Origin: Liquidambar formosana
Lineage: Eukaryota; Streptophyta; Magnoliopsida; Saxifragales; Altingiaceae
DNA length: 64,000 nucleotides
NCBI GenBank assembly: GCA_039720395.1
Contig: CM077833.1
Coordinates: forward strand, 13,515,133 to 13,579,132
Reading direction: 5' to 3'
Shown here: positions 1 to 10,751 of the stretch, piece by piece
Numbering within the stretch: position 1 is the first letter of the stretch
Layout of the letters: every line of letters begins with the position of its first letter
The notes under the pieces: model-generated
What the model was told of the DNA's origin: nothing
Database searches by the model: none
The model's input: only the letters and a program-made list of their open reading frames with translations
Position numbers and translations under genes: made by a program

Positions 1-966
1 CCCCATTTTTGTCACCCTAGTTAGAGGTCATCATTTCATGTAGGTTTTTGTTTTATTTTTGAGTCTAAGCATTTGCATTAGGATTTTATGGCATTGAATA
101 TCATACATATGAATTTTGATTCGAATTGGAGGAGGTTTCAATAGTCAATTAGAGATTTTGTGACTTTAAGGGCATTGTTGTCTTTTAAGTCGTATCTTTC
201 CCATTTGACATTGAAATGATCTCCAAGTTGTCAATTGGAGTTCATATTGATATATAAAGTTTATATATAGGTTCAATTTGATGAATTAATGGTTTAAGAT
301 TAATTCGGCTCATAACGGTTCAAGTTGGCTAAAAGACCCTTTCTTGGTTCGCTCAAATCGACTCATGTGACCCACTCAATTTACTCTCATTTAACTTCAA
401 TTAGGCTTTATTTATATCATAAACATGTTTAATAAGGTTGAATTTTAATTTGGAAAGCATTTGGCTCAACCTTATGTGCAAACCCTAGCTTTGCGACGGG
501 GGTGCACCATGGTTAGCCACTTTGTAAAACCTAACAATGCACCCATGGTTAAGGATTTTTATCCTAAAGTATCCAAAAATGTGTTCCCCTTCAAACCACG
601 GTCATTTTGGCTTTTATTTCGTCAAAATTGGACTTAATTTGACCCTAAAAGACTTCCGGAAGACGAAGGAGTCTAACCGAGGTAAGCTGACGGGAGCCCC
701 TCGGGTGATCGTTCGGGGCTGGACGGTTAGTCGTCCAAACCCTAACGGCTAACTGCCCGGGCCCAGACGGTCACCTGAGGGACTTTGTCTTTAAGTGGGA
801 TTCTTCCGCTTTTTCCCTCTTTTGACGAATTCTTCTGCCCTTGCAAGTTGTTTCCTTCTAGGATTGAGTAAATGTGAGTTGTTTGAGCACCAAGAGAGTC
901 TCTAATAGCCCTAGGATCATTATTTAATGAATTAATCTTAGCCATTGGTTTATGAGTTCAGTCCCT

Positions 967-974
967 TATATAAA
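967..974 (+). promoter_or_regulatory. TATA box of the left LTR
   Basis: TATATAAA lies about 970 bp into the LTR. The TATA box of the intact LTRs lies at nearly the same offset, about 990 bp, and in both cases a GC-rich palindrome lies some 200 bp upstream. It is the likely core promoter of this old LTR. Confidence 0.55.
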
Positions 975-1170
975 GAACATGATATTCAGCACATAGGGAG
1001 GCGTCAAGTGCACTTTATACTTAGAGAGAGAGGGAGGTACGAGATTAGGAGTTGAAGAATATCACAAGGAGGCTTTCCAACCCTAAGCAAGCAAGAGAAC
1101 AAGTACTTCAAAGGCAAGGGAAGTTCTACAAGAGGTAAACCATAGTTTTAATTGCTGAAATTAAGGTTTC

Positions 1171-1197
1171 TCCTTCTCCTTCTCCTTCTCCTTCTTT
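1171..1197. repeat. Pyrimidine (CTTCTC)n microsatellite
   Basis: About four and a half CTTCTC-type units lie inside the left LTR downstream of its TATA box, in what would be transcribed LTR sequence. Confidence 0.7.
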
Positions 1198-2664
1198 CTC
1201 TATGATAGTTCTAGTGCATGTAGTAGCTCTATATATATTGGTTGAATTCAATGCTCTTGTGATCTTATATGTGTGATTTTAAGATGATTCATGGTTGAAT
1301 ATGCTTGATAATTCTTAGTTTACTAGGGTTTTGAAGGCATTATTCTTTCTATCCTCTTAAATTATGCATGTTTCATATAACTTGCTGTAATAATTGTCAT
1401 GAATTGATATTTTTATTAGTTAATATACATGATATGGATGATATTCATGATAGTTTGAGCATATGTTAGAGTCGTTTCATAGGTTGTTAGGCATATTTGT
1501 GAAATTAGGGTTTCGGTAACCTTAAATTCATGTAAGTTTCATACAGCATGTTTAGGGTAGTTTTGTGAGTTGTTGTTCATCATAATCATTCTATATATGC
1601 TGCATATAGTTGAATCATGCTAGGTTTGCATTCATTATCAATGGATTTCTAGGTTTTTATGCATGTTAGCTAGGTCATTGCATATAGGGTTGTATTAGGG
1701 TTTTCACTTATTCATTATTCTTGTTATTTGCATGATTAATGGATGATTTCAGACCTTAATGTAATTCTGTCCAGATTAGTATTTTGTTCTTTTTGCATGA
1801 TTTCGAGCATGTGTAAAGGTGCAAACAGATGCAATAATTGCCTTATTGCAAATAAGGCCGTTGTTGCTTAAGGTTGCTATTGCATGGAGAAAATTACCTA
1901 AGGTAAATAGGGTATGAAGTGCCCTAATTCACTTTTCCTAACCCTTCTTTCTCTTCTCCCTTTCTAGGGTTATTTATTAATACAGATGCATGGTCATTAC
2001 TAGAGGTTTCCTTGTCAAGTAAAATGCCTATTTTCTCAAAGTTTCCATCCTGTGGAAGCTGCTTGGTTTCAAGCTTGGTTTATTTATCAAATTCTATTTT
2101 AAATAAGGAAACTTAGGGTTTTTACCATGAGTCCGTATTAGGATTTAACCCTAATTCTTTTCGAACTACGTGGACTTTGATCCATGTATTTCTATGCATG
2201 GTACGTAGGCGCTCACTTTGAGATTCAAGTCCGCCCTAGGATACTAAGTATCCTAGGTTTTCTTTTTTCTTTTGTCTTTTTGTCCATCACATATGACTGC
2301 TAGAGGAGTAGGATGGATTTGTGATTGATTTGCATGCTGTATTTTGTTGATTGATATTGATTTGTATGTGATTAAGTCATTAAGTTAGCCCAATCAAATT
2401 AAGAGACCAACTCGGGCGATGTGGGTGCCTATGGGCTTTGCCTAGAACCTTCCCACGTCGTAACTTAGCCCCCAAATCCAATTTTCTGGTTTTAAAGACT
2501 TTGCCTTTGCTTTTAAAATGGAGTCATGTGGTTTTGAAAATAAAACATTTTTACGGTTTTCCTCTTTTCCTTAAAAAATGAGGTGGCGACTCCTTTCTGT
2601 TTGTTGTCTTTCACACTTATTTTGCCAAATCCTTGTGGGCCCCGCGTTTTTTTGTGGGTTCACA

Positions 2665-3180
2665 CTTGGTGAAAAGGTACAAAGGCAAGTAGAAGGAAAC
2701 CTAATCCCGATGGTTCCAAAAGATCCACCTTCAAGCATGAAGAGTGGAGATAATTTGATTGGCCAAAGCTTAATCCAAGCTTTGTGGGGAGCTCCATCAC
2801 AACAATTCCTAACCTCAGAGCTCAACTATGAAGAGTTTTGCTTAAACAAATTGATGAGGCCCTTGGTGGCAAGAAACCTTCCCAAACTAGTAAGAATATA
2901 TATATATATTTTTTTTGAACTCAAAGCTTTCCTTTTCTTTTTCTAGCACCATTACTTACCCATCATAGTTCAAAATTATCCTAGAGTGGTTGCATGAGAC
3001 CTCAATCAACTAGGGGCTATGATGACAATGAGGAGGAAACTCAAGAGGATAGACCACCTCCCCTACCCGAGGGATCTTGGGAAGTCTAAATTGTTCAAGA
3101 TGGGATGGATGTCACAGTTCCTATTACCCGACCTGATCCCAGGGTTATACCTTACCTAGACTCTCAACACAGCTTACAAA
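2665..3180 (+). pseudogene. PMD (plant mobile domain) gene fragment, exons equivalent to 4-5
   Basis: Immediately after the LTR end the sequence reads LGEKVQRQVEGN, matching LGERVLRQVKGR in exon 4 of the PMD gene at 10752-13485. It continues through a region like DELMEALI and ends that exon at LMRPLVARNLPKL just before a splice donor-like GTAAGA at about 2890. A later block (about 2990-3180) resembles the next exon of the same gene, with PPPLPEGSW and TVPITRPDPRV, but has an in-frame stop. It is a diverged PMD homologue, interrupted by the LTR inside an exon and decayed. The exons upstream of the insertion lie outside the window. Confidence 0.65.
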
Positions 3181-3182
3181 TG

Positions 3183-3466
3183 ACATCCTAAGGATATTGG
3201 GATCATCTTGGGATGAATTTAGCGGGAATTAGATATCGAACAAGAGCTATGAGAGTGAAATGACATAAATGCCTTCCAAGTCACAAAAGTTCTTAATAGC
3301 TATCAAGACTTAACCAAATTGAATCCCAGAAGATACCATGGATTCTTTGGGATGTATAGAGTCCAACTAAAATGGTTTGGTGCCAAAATGATGCAAAAAC
3401 CTACATGTGATAATGCTCCTAAGGTGGAAAGGTCAAATGGAAAGGGATGAAAATGGGGTGTCTACA
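3183..3466 (-). repeat. Tat-type LTR 5' end fragment, minus orientation
   Basis: This stretch is repeated at 5036-5317 with roughly 85% identity by eye. It also aligns loosely with the outer end of the intact LTR (about 7870-8054): shared stretches include the AAGTCACAAAAG region and the closing AAATGGGGTGTCTACA. Read on the minus strand it begins TGTAGACACCCC, a usual start for Tat-lineage LTRs. Confidence 0.6.
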
Positions 3467-5317
3467 GCACCCATTTCGCTCGATAAATCGATCGGTCTCA
3501 TTTATTAATTGAGCTTAATTAATTTCAACCATGTAATATAATTAGAAATTAAGAAAATTAAAGATAAAATCTAAGCTAGGTTAAACTTGGGCTCGAATGA
3601 GTGGACTACATACCTACGAAAAATAAAGTCTATTTAGTTCGAACAAATAAGTTTGGGGGGAAGAGTTTCACCTGCCATGTAGTTTGAACAAATAAGTTTG
3701 GAGGGAAGAGTTTCACCCTTTATGGGGCACTATTAGTCTCTAATCCATAATCAAACACTTATATTAAAAAAGAAACTTGCTTTAGTAAGGCAACTTTGGT
3801 TTGATAAAAGAGTTTAATTTAAGATTAAAAAAACTAATATTATTTTATAAATGATAGAACTCAGGGGAGCATGTAATATCACATCAATATTTATATCATG
3901 GCATTAAATGTGAACATAATGGCGATAGGTTGGGAGTTATATTTGACAGAATCGAGACAGTTCTGTGTGAAAACCTCAAGTTGATTCCGGCAAAGCTCTG
4001 ACGTCACTAGGCTTTCTAGAATGGGTTGCTAGTGAGAGAGTAGTTTTAGGAAATTTTTCCTTTACTATTAAGCCCAAGCTCTTCTTAGAATGAGTTGCTA
4101 GTAAGAGGGTACTTTTAGGAAATTCCCCCCTACTATTGATTTCAAGCTTTTCTTAGAATGAGGAGCTTATGAGAGGATACTTTTACGAAATTTCTCCTCA
4201 CTCACAGACTCAAGCTCTTCAGTGCTAAAAAAAAATCTACTAAGATTTGGTGTGAAATGAAGGTGGGTAGGAACCCTATTTATAGGTGAAGGTGGGAAGA
4301 ATGGATGGCTAGAATTGATTCTAGCTAGGAATGATCCAATGGCCCAAAATCAACTTCAAGAGTTGATATTCATCTAAACCTCTTCAAAAATTCGGCGAAA
4401 ATCTGAATTAATTGAAGTGATAATGTCAAAATTAAGAGATAAAGCCAAAACAAGGTGGTAGGGAAAATATGTCGAGTGGCCATCTTCACTACCCGGTTGG
4501 CCAGTGATTGGTGGTTGGTTGGCACTCTAGGGTGGGTGGCTGGCCGGCCGGTCGGCCACTAGTGGGGTGTTTTCGGTCGCTTTTGCTTGCTTGCTTACCT
4601 TCAAAGTATGCGTATCCGTATCGGGTCCAAATTAAGTCCAAATTCGATGATTCCGGATTCAAAATGACCATGGTTCAATACTCTATTCAAAATCACTTTA
4701 AAACATTTGAAATTAAACCACAATTGGTCAATTAGTCATGGGTTAAGCCAAGGCAACTCACCGAGGTCAATAGGGCTAATAAGGATAAAACAATGGTTTG
4801 TATCCCAATTGAACCACAGTTGCTACCAAACTCTTTATAAAATTATTTTAAACATTACAACACATTAATTAAGAGTTAATTGATACTGATGAAGCATTAA
4901 ATTGAACCAATTGGATTGAATTAGAAAGCAATTTTAAGGAGGATTGATGAACGAAGTCAAATCTGGCCTATTATAGATCATTCTTAGCCAAATCATATCC
5001 TATACTAACCAAACTTTAAACCAACATTATAAATAACATCCTAAGGACTTTAGGATCATCCAGGATGAATTTGGCGGGAATTGGAAATCGAACAAAAGCT
5101 ATGCAAATGAAATAATGAAAATGCCTTCCAAGTTGCAGAAGTTCTTATTAGCTATCAAGACCTAATCAAATTGAACCTGGAATATATAATGGATTCTTTG
5201 GGATGTGTAGAGTTTAACTAGAAAGATTTGGTGCCAAAATGATGTAAAAACTTACATGTGATAATGCTCCTAAGATGGAAAGGTCAAAAGGAGGGGTATG
5301 AAAATGGGATGTCTATG
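3467..5317 (-). repeat. Truncated Tat-type LTR, minus orientation
   Basis: It starts (minus strand) at about 5317 with a decayed TGTAGACATCCC-like end. A GC-rich inverted region lies at about 4490-4560 and a TATA box (minus CCTATAAATAGGG) at 4275-4286. The offsets from the LTR start, about 760 and 1050 bp, parallel those in the intact LTR. The downstream (R/U5) part is short and runs straight into the LTR-end fragment at 3183-3466, so the piece looks truncated or rearranged. No convincing gene is present here. Confidence 0.5.
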
Positions 5318-7058
5318 GTTCGGGCTGCTAGCTGTGAACCCCGGAAATTGGGCCCACGAGGGATTGGCGAAAGGAGAGATTAGTTGGGGGGTTTGAAAGA
5401 GAAAAAGGAGTCGCCACCTTATTTTTTAAAGGAAACAAGGAAAACCCTAAAAATAATTTATTTTAGGAAAACAATTTGAATGACTCCATAAAAAAGGAAA
5501 GGCAAAAACCAATCTTTTGAAAACCAAAGAAATCGGGGATTCGGAGGCTAAGTTATGACATGGGAAGGTTCTAGGCAAAGCCTATAGGCACCCATGTCAC
5601 CCTTTCGGTCTCTCAGTTCATTTGGGCTAAATCAAGATCTTTTCCATACAAAAATCAGCAAGTATATCATCACAAGATAGCATGCATATCATATATTTCA
5701 TTCATCCATCCATGCATAATAAGCAAACAAAACAGAAAATAAAGAAAAAGAAAACAAAACAAAAAGAAAACCTAGGATGCTTGGATCCTAGAACGGACTT
5801 GAGCCTCACGAAGAGCGCCTACGTACCATGCAACGAAATACATGGATCAAAGTCCACGTAGTTCGAATAGAACTAAGGTTAAATCCTAATGCAAACCTAT
5901 GGTTAAAACCCTAGGTTTCCTTATTTGATCAAAAGAGAATTGATAGAAAGTTTGATTTTAGAAAGAACTCCACAAAATGGAAACTTTAATAAAAACCAGA
6001 ATTTTATTTATGAAGGAAACCTTTGATTAAACCATAGACTTGTATTAAAAATTAACCCTAGATAGGGAGAAGAGAAAAGAAAGAAAAAGAAAGGTGAATT
6101 GGGGCACCTTCACACCCACTTACCTGAGCGCAATTAACTCCAAGCATTAGCCATTTCAGACATGAGCAGCCCTATTTGCCATAGGACAAATACCACACCT
6201 ATTTGCACCCTTACAAGTGCTCAAAACCATGCAAAAACACTAACATGCAAATCTGGACAGAATAGTATCATGGCCTAAAAATCATCCACTAAGCATGCTA
6301 ACAGCAAAACAGCGAACAATAATAAGTCCTAACATATTCCTAGAACCATATCATGCATAAAAACCCTAAAACATACTAACATGCATGCAAAAACATCATA
6401 TTTACTCCATATGTAAGTCATATACAGCAAACACGAAGAAAAACCAATAAAAAAGTCTACTTTATCATGCTATATGAAAACAAACACAAAACAATGACCC
6501 TAAAGCCCTAAACTCACAAATATGTTTAAAGACATACAAGACATACTTTAATCATGCTAAAACCAAACTAAACAGAAATTAAATCATGCATATTAACTAA
6601 CTAAAGCAATATAACATGATGAAAATCCTAACTCTAACATGCAATGACACTAATCCTAGCACAAGGACAAACAGGAGCACAAGAATCATAACTATGCTTA
6701 AAAAAACCTAAAGGACAGCCCTAAAGCATGATAAACAGTAGATAAACAGTAGATATTCCATGTATATTAACTAGCTAGAGTGTTAATACATGATAAAAAA
6801 GTTACCTTTAACATGCAATAGGCCTATCCTATATGAAAACCTAGTTTAAGCTTGAATAGAGAAGGAGAATACCTTAGGAAGGGCCTTCCTTGCTGCTGTA
6901 TGAACTCCCTCTTGCTCTTATGGATGACTTGAATCAATGTTCTCCAAGGCTACAGCAAGAACTCCAGCTCTCCTTCAAGTCTCTCTCTCTTATTCTCTCT
7001 CTAACACTAAGGTTTTTAGGCATAAAGTCGCTCCCCTTGTGCTGAAGCATAGGGGGGT

Positions 7059-7067
7059 ATTTATAGA
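7059..7067 (-). promoter_or_regulatory. LTR TATA box (3' LTR copy)
   Basis: The minus strand reads CTATAAATA followed by a run of C. Downstream (minus) lies a pyrimidine/purine-rich leader with CT-type repeats (about 6975-7010). The palindrome at 7264-7343 is about 200 bp upstream. Confidence 0.65.
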
Positions 7068-7263
7068 CTTTCATTAGGATTAACCAATGGCTAGGATTAA
7101 AACCCTAAAAATTAATCCAAGGGCTATTAGAGACCCCCTTGGGGCTTAAGTAACTCAGAAGTTACCAAAAATTAGAAGGAAACTCGTCCAAAAGAGCCCA
7201 AATACGTCAAAATAGGCAAGAGTCCGCTTCAGCAAGGAGTTAGAGTGAAAATAGGAAAGTGGT

Positions 7264-7343
7264 CTCGGGTGACCACCCAAGGCTGGGCGGCTAGCCACCT
7301 GGGCCCAGGCGGCTAGCCGCCCAGGCTTGGGTGGTCACCCGAG
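7264..7343. repeat. 80-bp near-perfect GC-rich palindrome (3' LTR copy)
   Basis: The outer 18-base arms CTCGGGTGACCACCCAAG and CTTGGGTGGTCACCCGAG are exact reverse complements. The inner part contains GGCTAGCC-type palindromes and is centred on GGGCCC at 7301-7306. Only a few arm positions mismatch, so the stretch could form a roughly 40-bp cruciform arm or RNA hairpin. Copies occur at 10384-10466, 13720-13799 and 25231-25310. Confidence 0.92.
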
Positions 7344-8054
7344 CCCACTTCTGATTTTTCTCCTATTTTGTCTCCCTTCCCTTCTAGAAGTGTTTAAAGG
7401 GGCAAATTAACTCCGATTTTGATGAAACAAAAGCCAAAACGACCGTGTTTCGATGAGGAATATGTTTTTGAACATTTTAGGGTGAAAACCACTAACCATG
7501 GGGGCATGGTTAGGTTTGAACAAGGCGGTTAACCACTATACTCTACCTTTGCTAAGCATAGGCATGCACATAGGGTCAAACCAAACACTTTCCACATCAA
7601 AATTGAACTTCATAAAACACTTTTGGGAGTAAAATGATGACTAATGAAAGTCAATTTGAAAAGATTTGGTTGGTAATTGTGAGTCAATTAGAGCTAACCC
7701 AAAGAAGGGTCAATTAACCAATTTTGAACTACATTGAGCCATTTTAATCCCGAGCCATTGATTCATCAAATTGACACTAGAAATACCTCTTATGCATCCA
7801 TATGAACTTCAATTGACAATTTGGAGATTATTTCAAGGTCAAATGAAAAGTTTGGGACTTAAAAGACGATTATGCCCCTCAAGTCACAAAAGCTCTTATT
7901 ATCCCTCAAGATCAACTCCAATTTGAACCAAAATTCATACCCATTGTCCTTGTGACTCTAGAAAACTAATGCAAGTGACTAGACTCAAAAACAAAACAAA
8001 AACATGCATGAAATGATGAGCCCTAGTAAGGTGGTGCAAAAATGGGGTGTGACA

Positions 8055-8097
8055 GAAGCCCCTCATTGGCGAACAAGTTACACTTGTGAACCAATGA
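8055..8097 (-). other. Polypurine tract region and adjacent hairpin
   Basis: On the minus strand a short purine run GAGGGG (8059-8064) is followed by CTTC and then the LTR start TGTCACACC, the position expected for the plus-strand primer. Next to it (about 8064-8096) is an imperfect inverted repeat, CATTGG...ACAAG and CTTGT...CCAATG. The purine tract is short for this family, so the exact PPT is uncertain. Confidence 0.45.
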
Positions 8098-8179
8098 AAA
8101 AGAACAACCCATTTTTGGCCAAAAAGCCTGGAGAAATCACACACTGATACCATCAATGATAGGAGGTTGAAAACCTGAG

Positions 8180-10110
8180 ACTGAAATAAGGAAGTGCACT
8201 CAAGTCATGAGTATACTTAAACCACTAGAGGTTGGGAATTGACAAGAGAAGCATGTTCAAGCCACTACGAATGAACACACTTTTGAAATGGAGAAATATA
8301 TTCTAGTCACGAATATATTTAACCAAGTGATGAGAATGAGATCTGAGAAGTACGTTCAAGTGATGAACGTACCTTTGAAATGGAGAAAAATATTCAGGTC
8401 ACGAATATATTTAACCAAGTGAGTGACAAAGATTCTGAGAAGTATACTCAAGTGATGAGTGTACTTAATGATTGAAAAAGACTGAGAAGTACGTTCAAGT
8501 GATGAACATACTTTTGAAATGGAGAAATGTATTCAAGTGACGAATATATTCAACCAAGTAAGCTGAGAAGTACACTCAAGTGATGAGCATACCATTGAAA
8601 TGGAGAAATATATCCAAGCGATGGATATACTTAAGCAAGTAAGATAGAGAATAATCTGAGAAGTGTACTCAAGTGATGAGTACACCATTGAAATGGAGAA
8701 ATATATTCTAGTCACGAATATATTTAACCAAGTAAGTGACAAGTATGTTTAAGGGATAATCATACCATTGAAATGGAGAAATATATCCAAGCGATGGATA
8801 TATTTAACCAAGTAGGATAAGAATGATCTGAGAAGTGTACTCAAGTGATGAGTACACCATTGAAATGGAGAAATATATTCTAGTGATGGAAAGGATGCTG
8901 AGAAATATACTCAAGTGATGAGTATACTTAGTGATTGAAAAAGACTGAGAAGTACGTTCAAGTGATGAACATACCTTTGAAATGGAGAAATATATTCTAG
9001 TCACGAATATATTTAACCGAGTAAGCTGAGAAGTACACTCAAGTGATGAGGATACTTAATGACTGAGAAAGACTGAGAAGTACGTTCAAGTGATGAACAT
9101 ACTTTTGAAATGGAGAAATACATCCAAGCGATGGATATACTTAAGCAGGTAAGATAGAGAATAATCTGAGAAGTGTACTCAAGTGATGAGTACACCATTG
9201 AAATGGAGAAACATATTCTAGTCACGAATATATTTAACCAAGTAAGTGACAAATAATCTGAGAAGTATGTTCAAGTGATGAACATACCATTGAAATGGAG
9301 AAATATACCCAAGCGATGGATATACTTAACCAAGTAAGATAGAGAATAATCTGAGAAGTGTACTCAAGTGATGAGTACACCATTGAAATGGAGAAATATA
9401 TTCTAGTCACGAATATATTTAACCAAGTAAGTGACAAATAATCTGAGAAGTATGTTCAAGTGATGAACATACCATTGAAATGGAGAAATATACCCAAGCT
9501 ATGGATATACTTAACCAAGTAAGATAGAGAATAATCTGAGAAGTGTACTCAAGTGATGAGTACACCATTGAAATGGAGAAATATATTCTAGTCACGAATA
9601 TATTTAACCAAGTAAGTGACAAATAATCTGAGAAGTATGTTCAAGTGATGAACATACCATTGAAATGGAGAAATATACCCAAGCGATGGATATACTTAAC
9701 CAAGTAAGTGACAAAATATCTGAGAAGTATACTCAAGTGATGAGTATACCATTGGAATGGAGAAATATACCCAAGTGATGGGTATACTTAACCAAGTAAG
9801 TGATAATGAGGATCTGAAACTAGGAAGCATATTCAATGGGTGAACATGCTTTTGAAATGGAAGAATATATCCAAGTGATGAATATATTCAACCAAGTAGG
9901 ATAGGGAATGAGAATTTGAAACTGAGAAGCATATTCAAAGGGTGAATACGCTTTTGAAATGGAAGAATATATTCAAGTGATGAATATATTCAACCAAGTA
10001 TGATAGAGAATGAGAATTTGAAACTGAGAAGCATATTCAAAGGGTGAATACACTTTTGAAATGGAAGAACATATTCAAGTGATGAACATATTCAACCAAG
10101 TGGGATGGAA
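8180..10110. repeat. Minisatellite of short hairpins with varying complementary stems
   Basis: About 40-45 small inverted repeats occur with alternating spacings of about 38 and 55 bp, giving a 92-93 bp pair and a 185-bp higher-order period (clear at 9234-9700). Each has 7-9 bp arms around a short loop, usually AGTGA or AGCGA. Arm pairs differ between units but remain complementary: GTATACTCA/TGAGTATAC (9727-9749), GTATGTTCA/TGAACATAC (9265-9287), GTGTACTCA/TGAGTACAC (9358-9380), GTACGTTCA/TGAACGTAC (8350-8372), TATACCCA/TGGGTATA (9766-9786). The linkers share ATTGAAATGGAGAAA and AACCAAGTAAG. Short ORFs in it are repeat artefacts: the 185-bp period is not a multiple of three. It lies between the 3' LTR and the antisense PMD gene. 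Confidence 0.9.
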
Positions 10111-10383
10111 AATCAAGATTTGAAATGAGGATATATGATCAATTTATCAAGATAGGACAAGCATGGTGCAAGAGGAAAGTGACTTGGCACATTGTCACTT
10201 GAGTTGGCATGACACAGGGGAAATATATTCAACCCTTTTGAACATAAAATCAATTCAAAGAATTGATTTAAAGATGAAATTTGATTGATTTTAAGCTCAA
10301 AAAGTGTTGAATATCTCATTTGGAAGAAGGTTTAATCACACGCCAAGGCGAGACAAAGCGAGGGAGAAAGCCAAAACAAAGTG

Positions 10384-10466
10384 GCTTGGGTGACCACCAG
10401 GCCTCAGGAGGCTAGCCGCCCAGGCCCTGGTGGCTAGCCGCCCAAGGCTTGGGTGGTCACCCGAGC
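10384..10466. repeat. 80-bp palindrome copy upstream of the antisense PMD gene
   Basis: It is a diverged copy of the LTR palindrome, keeping TTGGGTGACCACC, two GGCTAGCCGCC cores and TTGGGTGGTCACCCGAG. It lies about 290 bp upstream of the PMD start codon at 10752. The arms have drifted more than in the LTR copies. Confidence 0.85.
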
Positions 10467-10751
10467 CATTTGCTGAAAAATTCTGGGTTTTTAAATGCAT
10501 AAGTGCACTATTCATACCCCTTGTTCAAAGAACCCGAAAATTGGAGTTTCTCTCTCTAGGAAGCTTACCCCATTTTGCAAAATCACTCCAATACCCAAGA
10601 GCAATCAAATCCACACTTCAAGAGGGATTCATACACATGAAATAGCATCATTAACACCCAATTTCACATCAAAAACCAGAAATTTGCAGCACTTTGCAAA
10701 TCAAAAACCCATTAAACCCATTTTTGCTCAAAACAAGCTAGTTCATCCACC

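Larger units (their letters stand above)
1..2664 (+). repeat. Tat-type LTR (cut by window edge), plus orientation
   Basis: The first bases are the reverse complement of the outer end of the 2.72 kb LTRs at 5333-8054 and 23301-26021, starting a few bases inside the LTR. The last 110 bases (about 2550-2664), including the GGTGGCGACTCC block and the final GGGTTCACA, match the other end of those LTRs. It is therefore a diverged LTR of the same superfamily in plus orientation. It ends at 2664 and abuts a PMD-like exon. A TATA box lies at 967-974 and a decayed version of the family palindrome at about 705-778. The left flank is outside the window, so solo LTR and full element cannot be told apart. 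Confidence 0.8.
5333..8054 (-). repeat. 3' LTR of the Tat/Ogre-like element
   Basis: This 2722-bp LTR differs from the copy at 23301-26021 at about eight positions, for example a G/A near 5352, a T/C near 6532 and one G-run length change near 7053. It contains the 80-bp palindrome and a TATA box, both oriented for minus-strand transcription. Confidence 0.93.

Noticed and set aside
2578..2946. 122-residue ORF
   Set aside because: It spans the LTR end and the start of a PMD exon fragment. The first 30 residues are LTR sequence read by chance.
8533..9622. Series of 66-79 residue minus-strand ORFs with repeated SLTWLNIFVTRI-like peptides
   Set aside because: They are translations of the hairpin array. 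The 185-bp period is not a multiple of three and no long frame persists.
8180..10110. CRISPR array
   Set aside because: There are no identical repeats separated by unique spacers of even length. The genome is a plant and the units are a drifting minisatellite.
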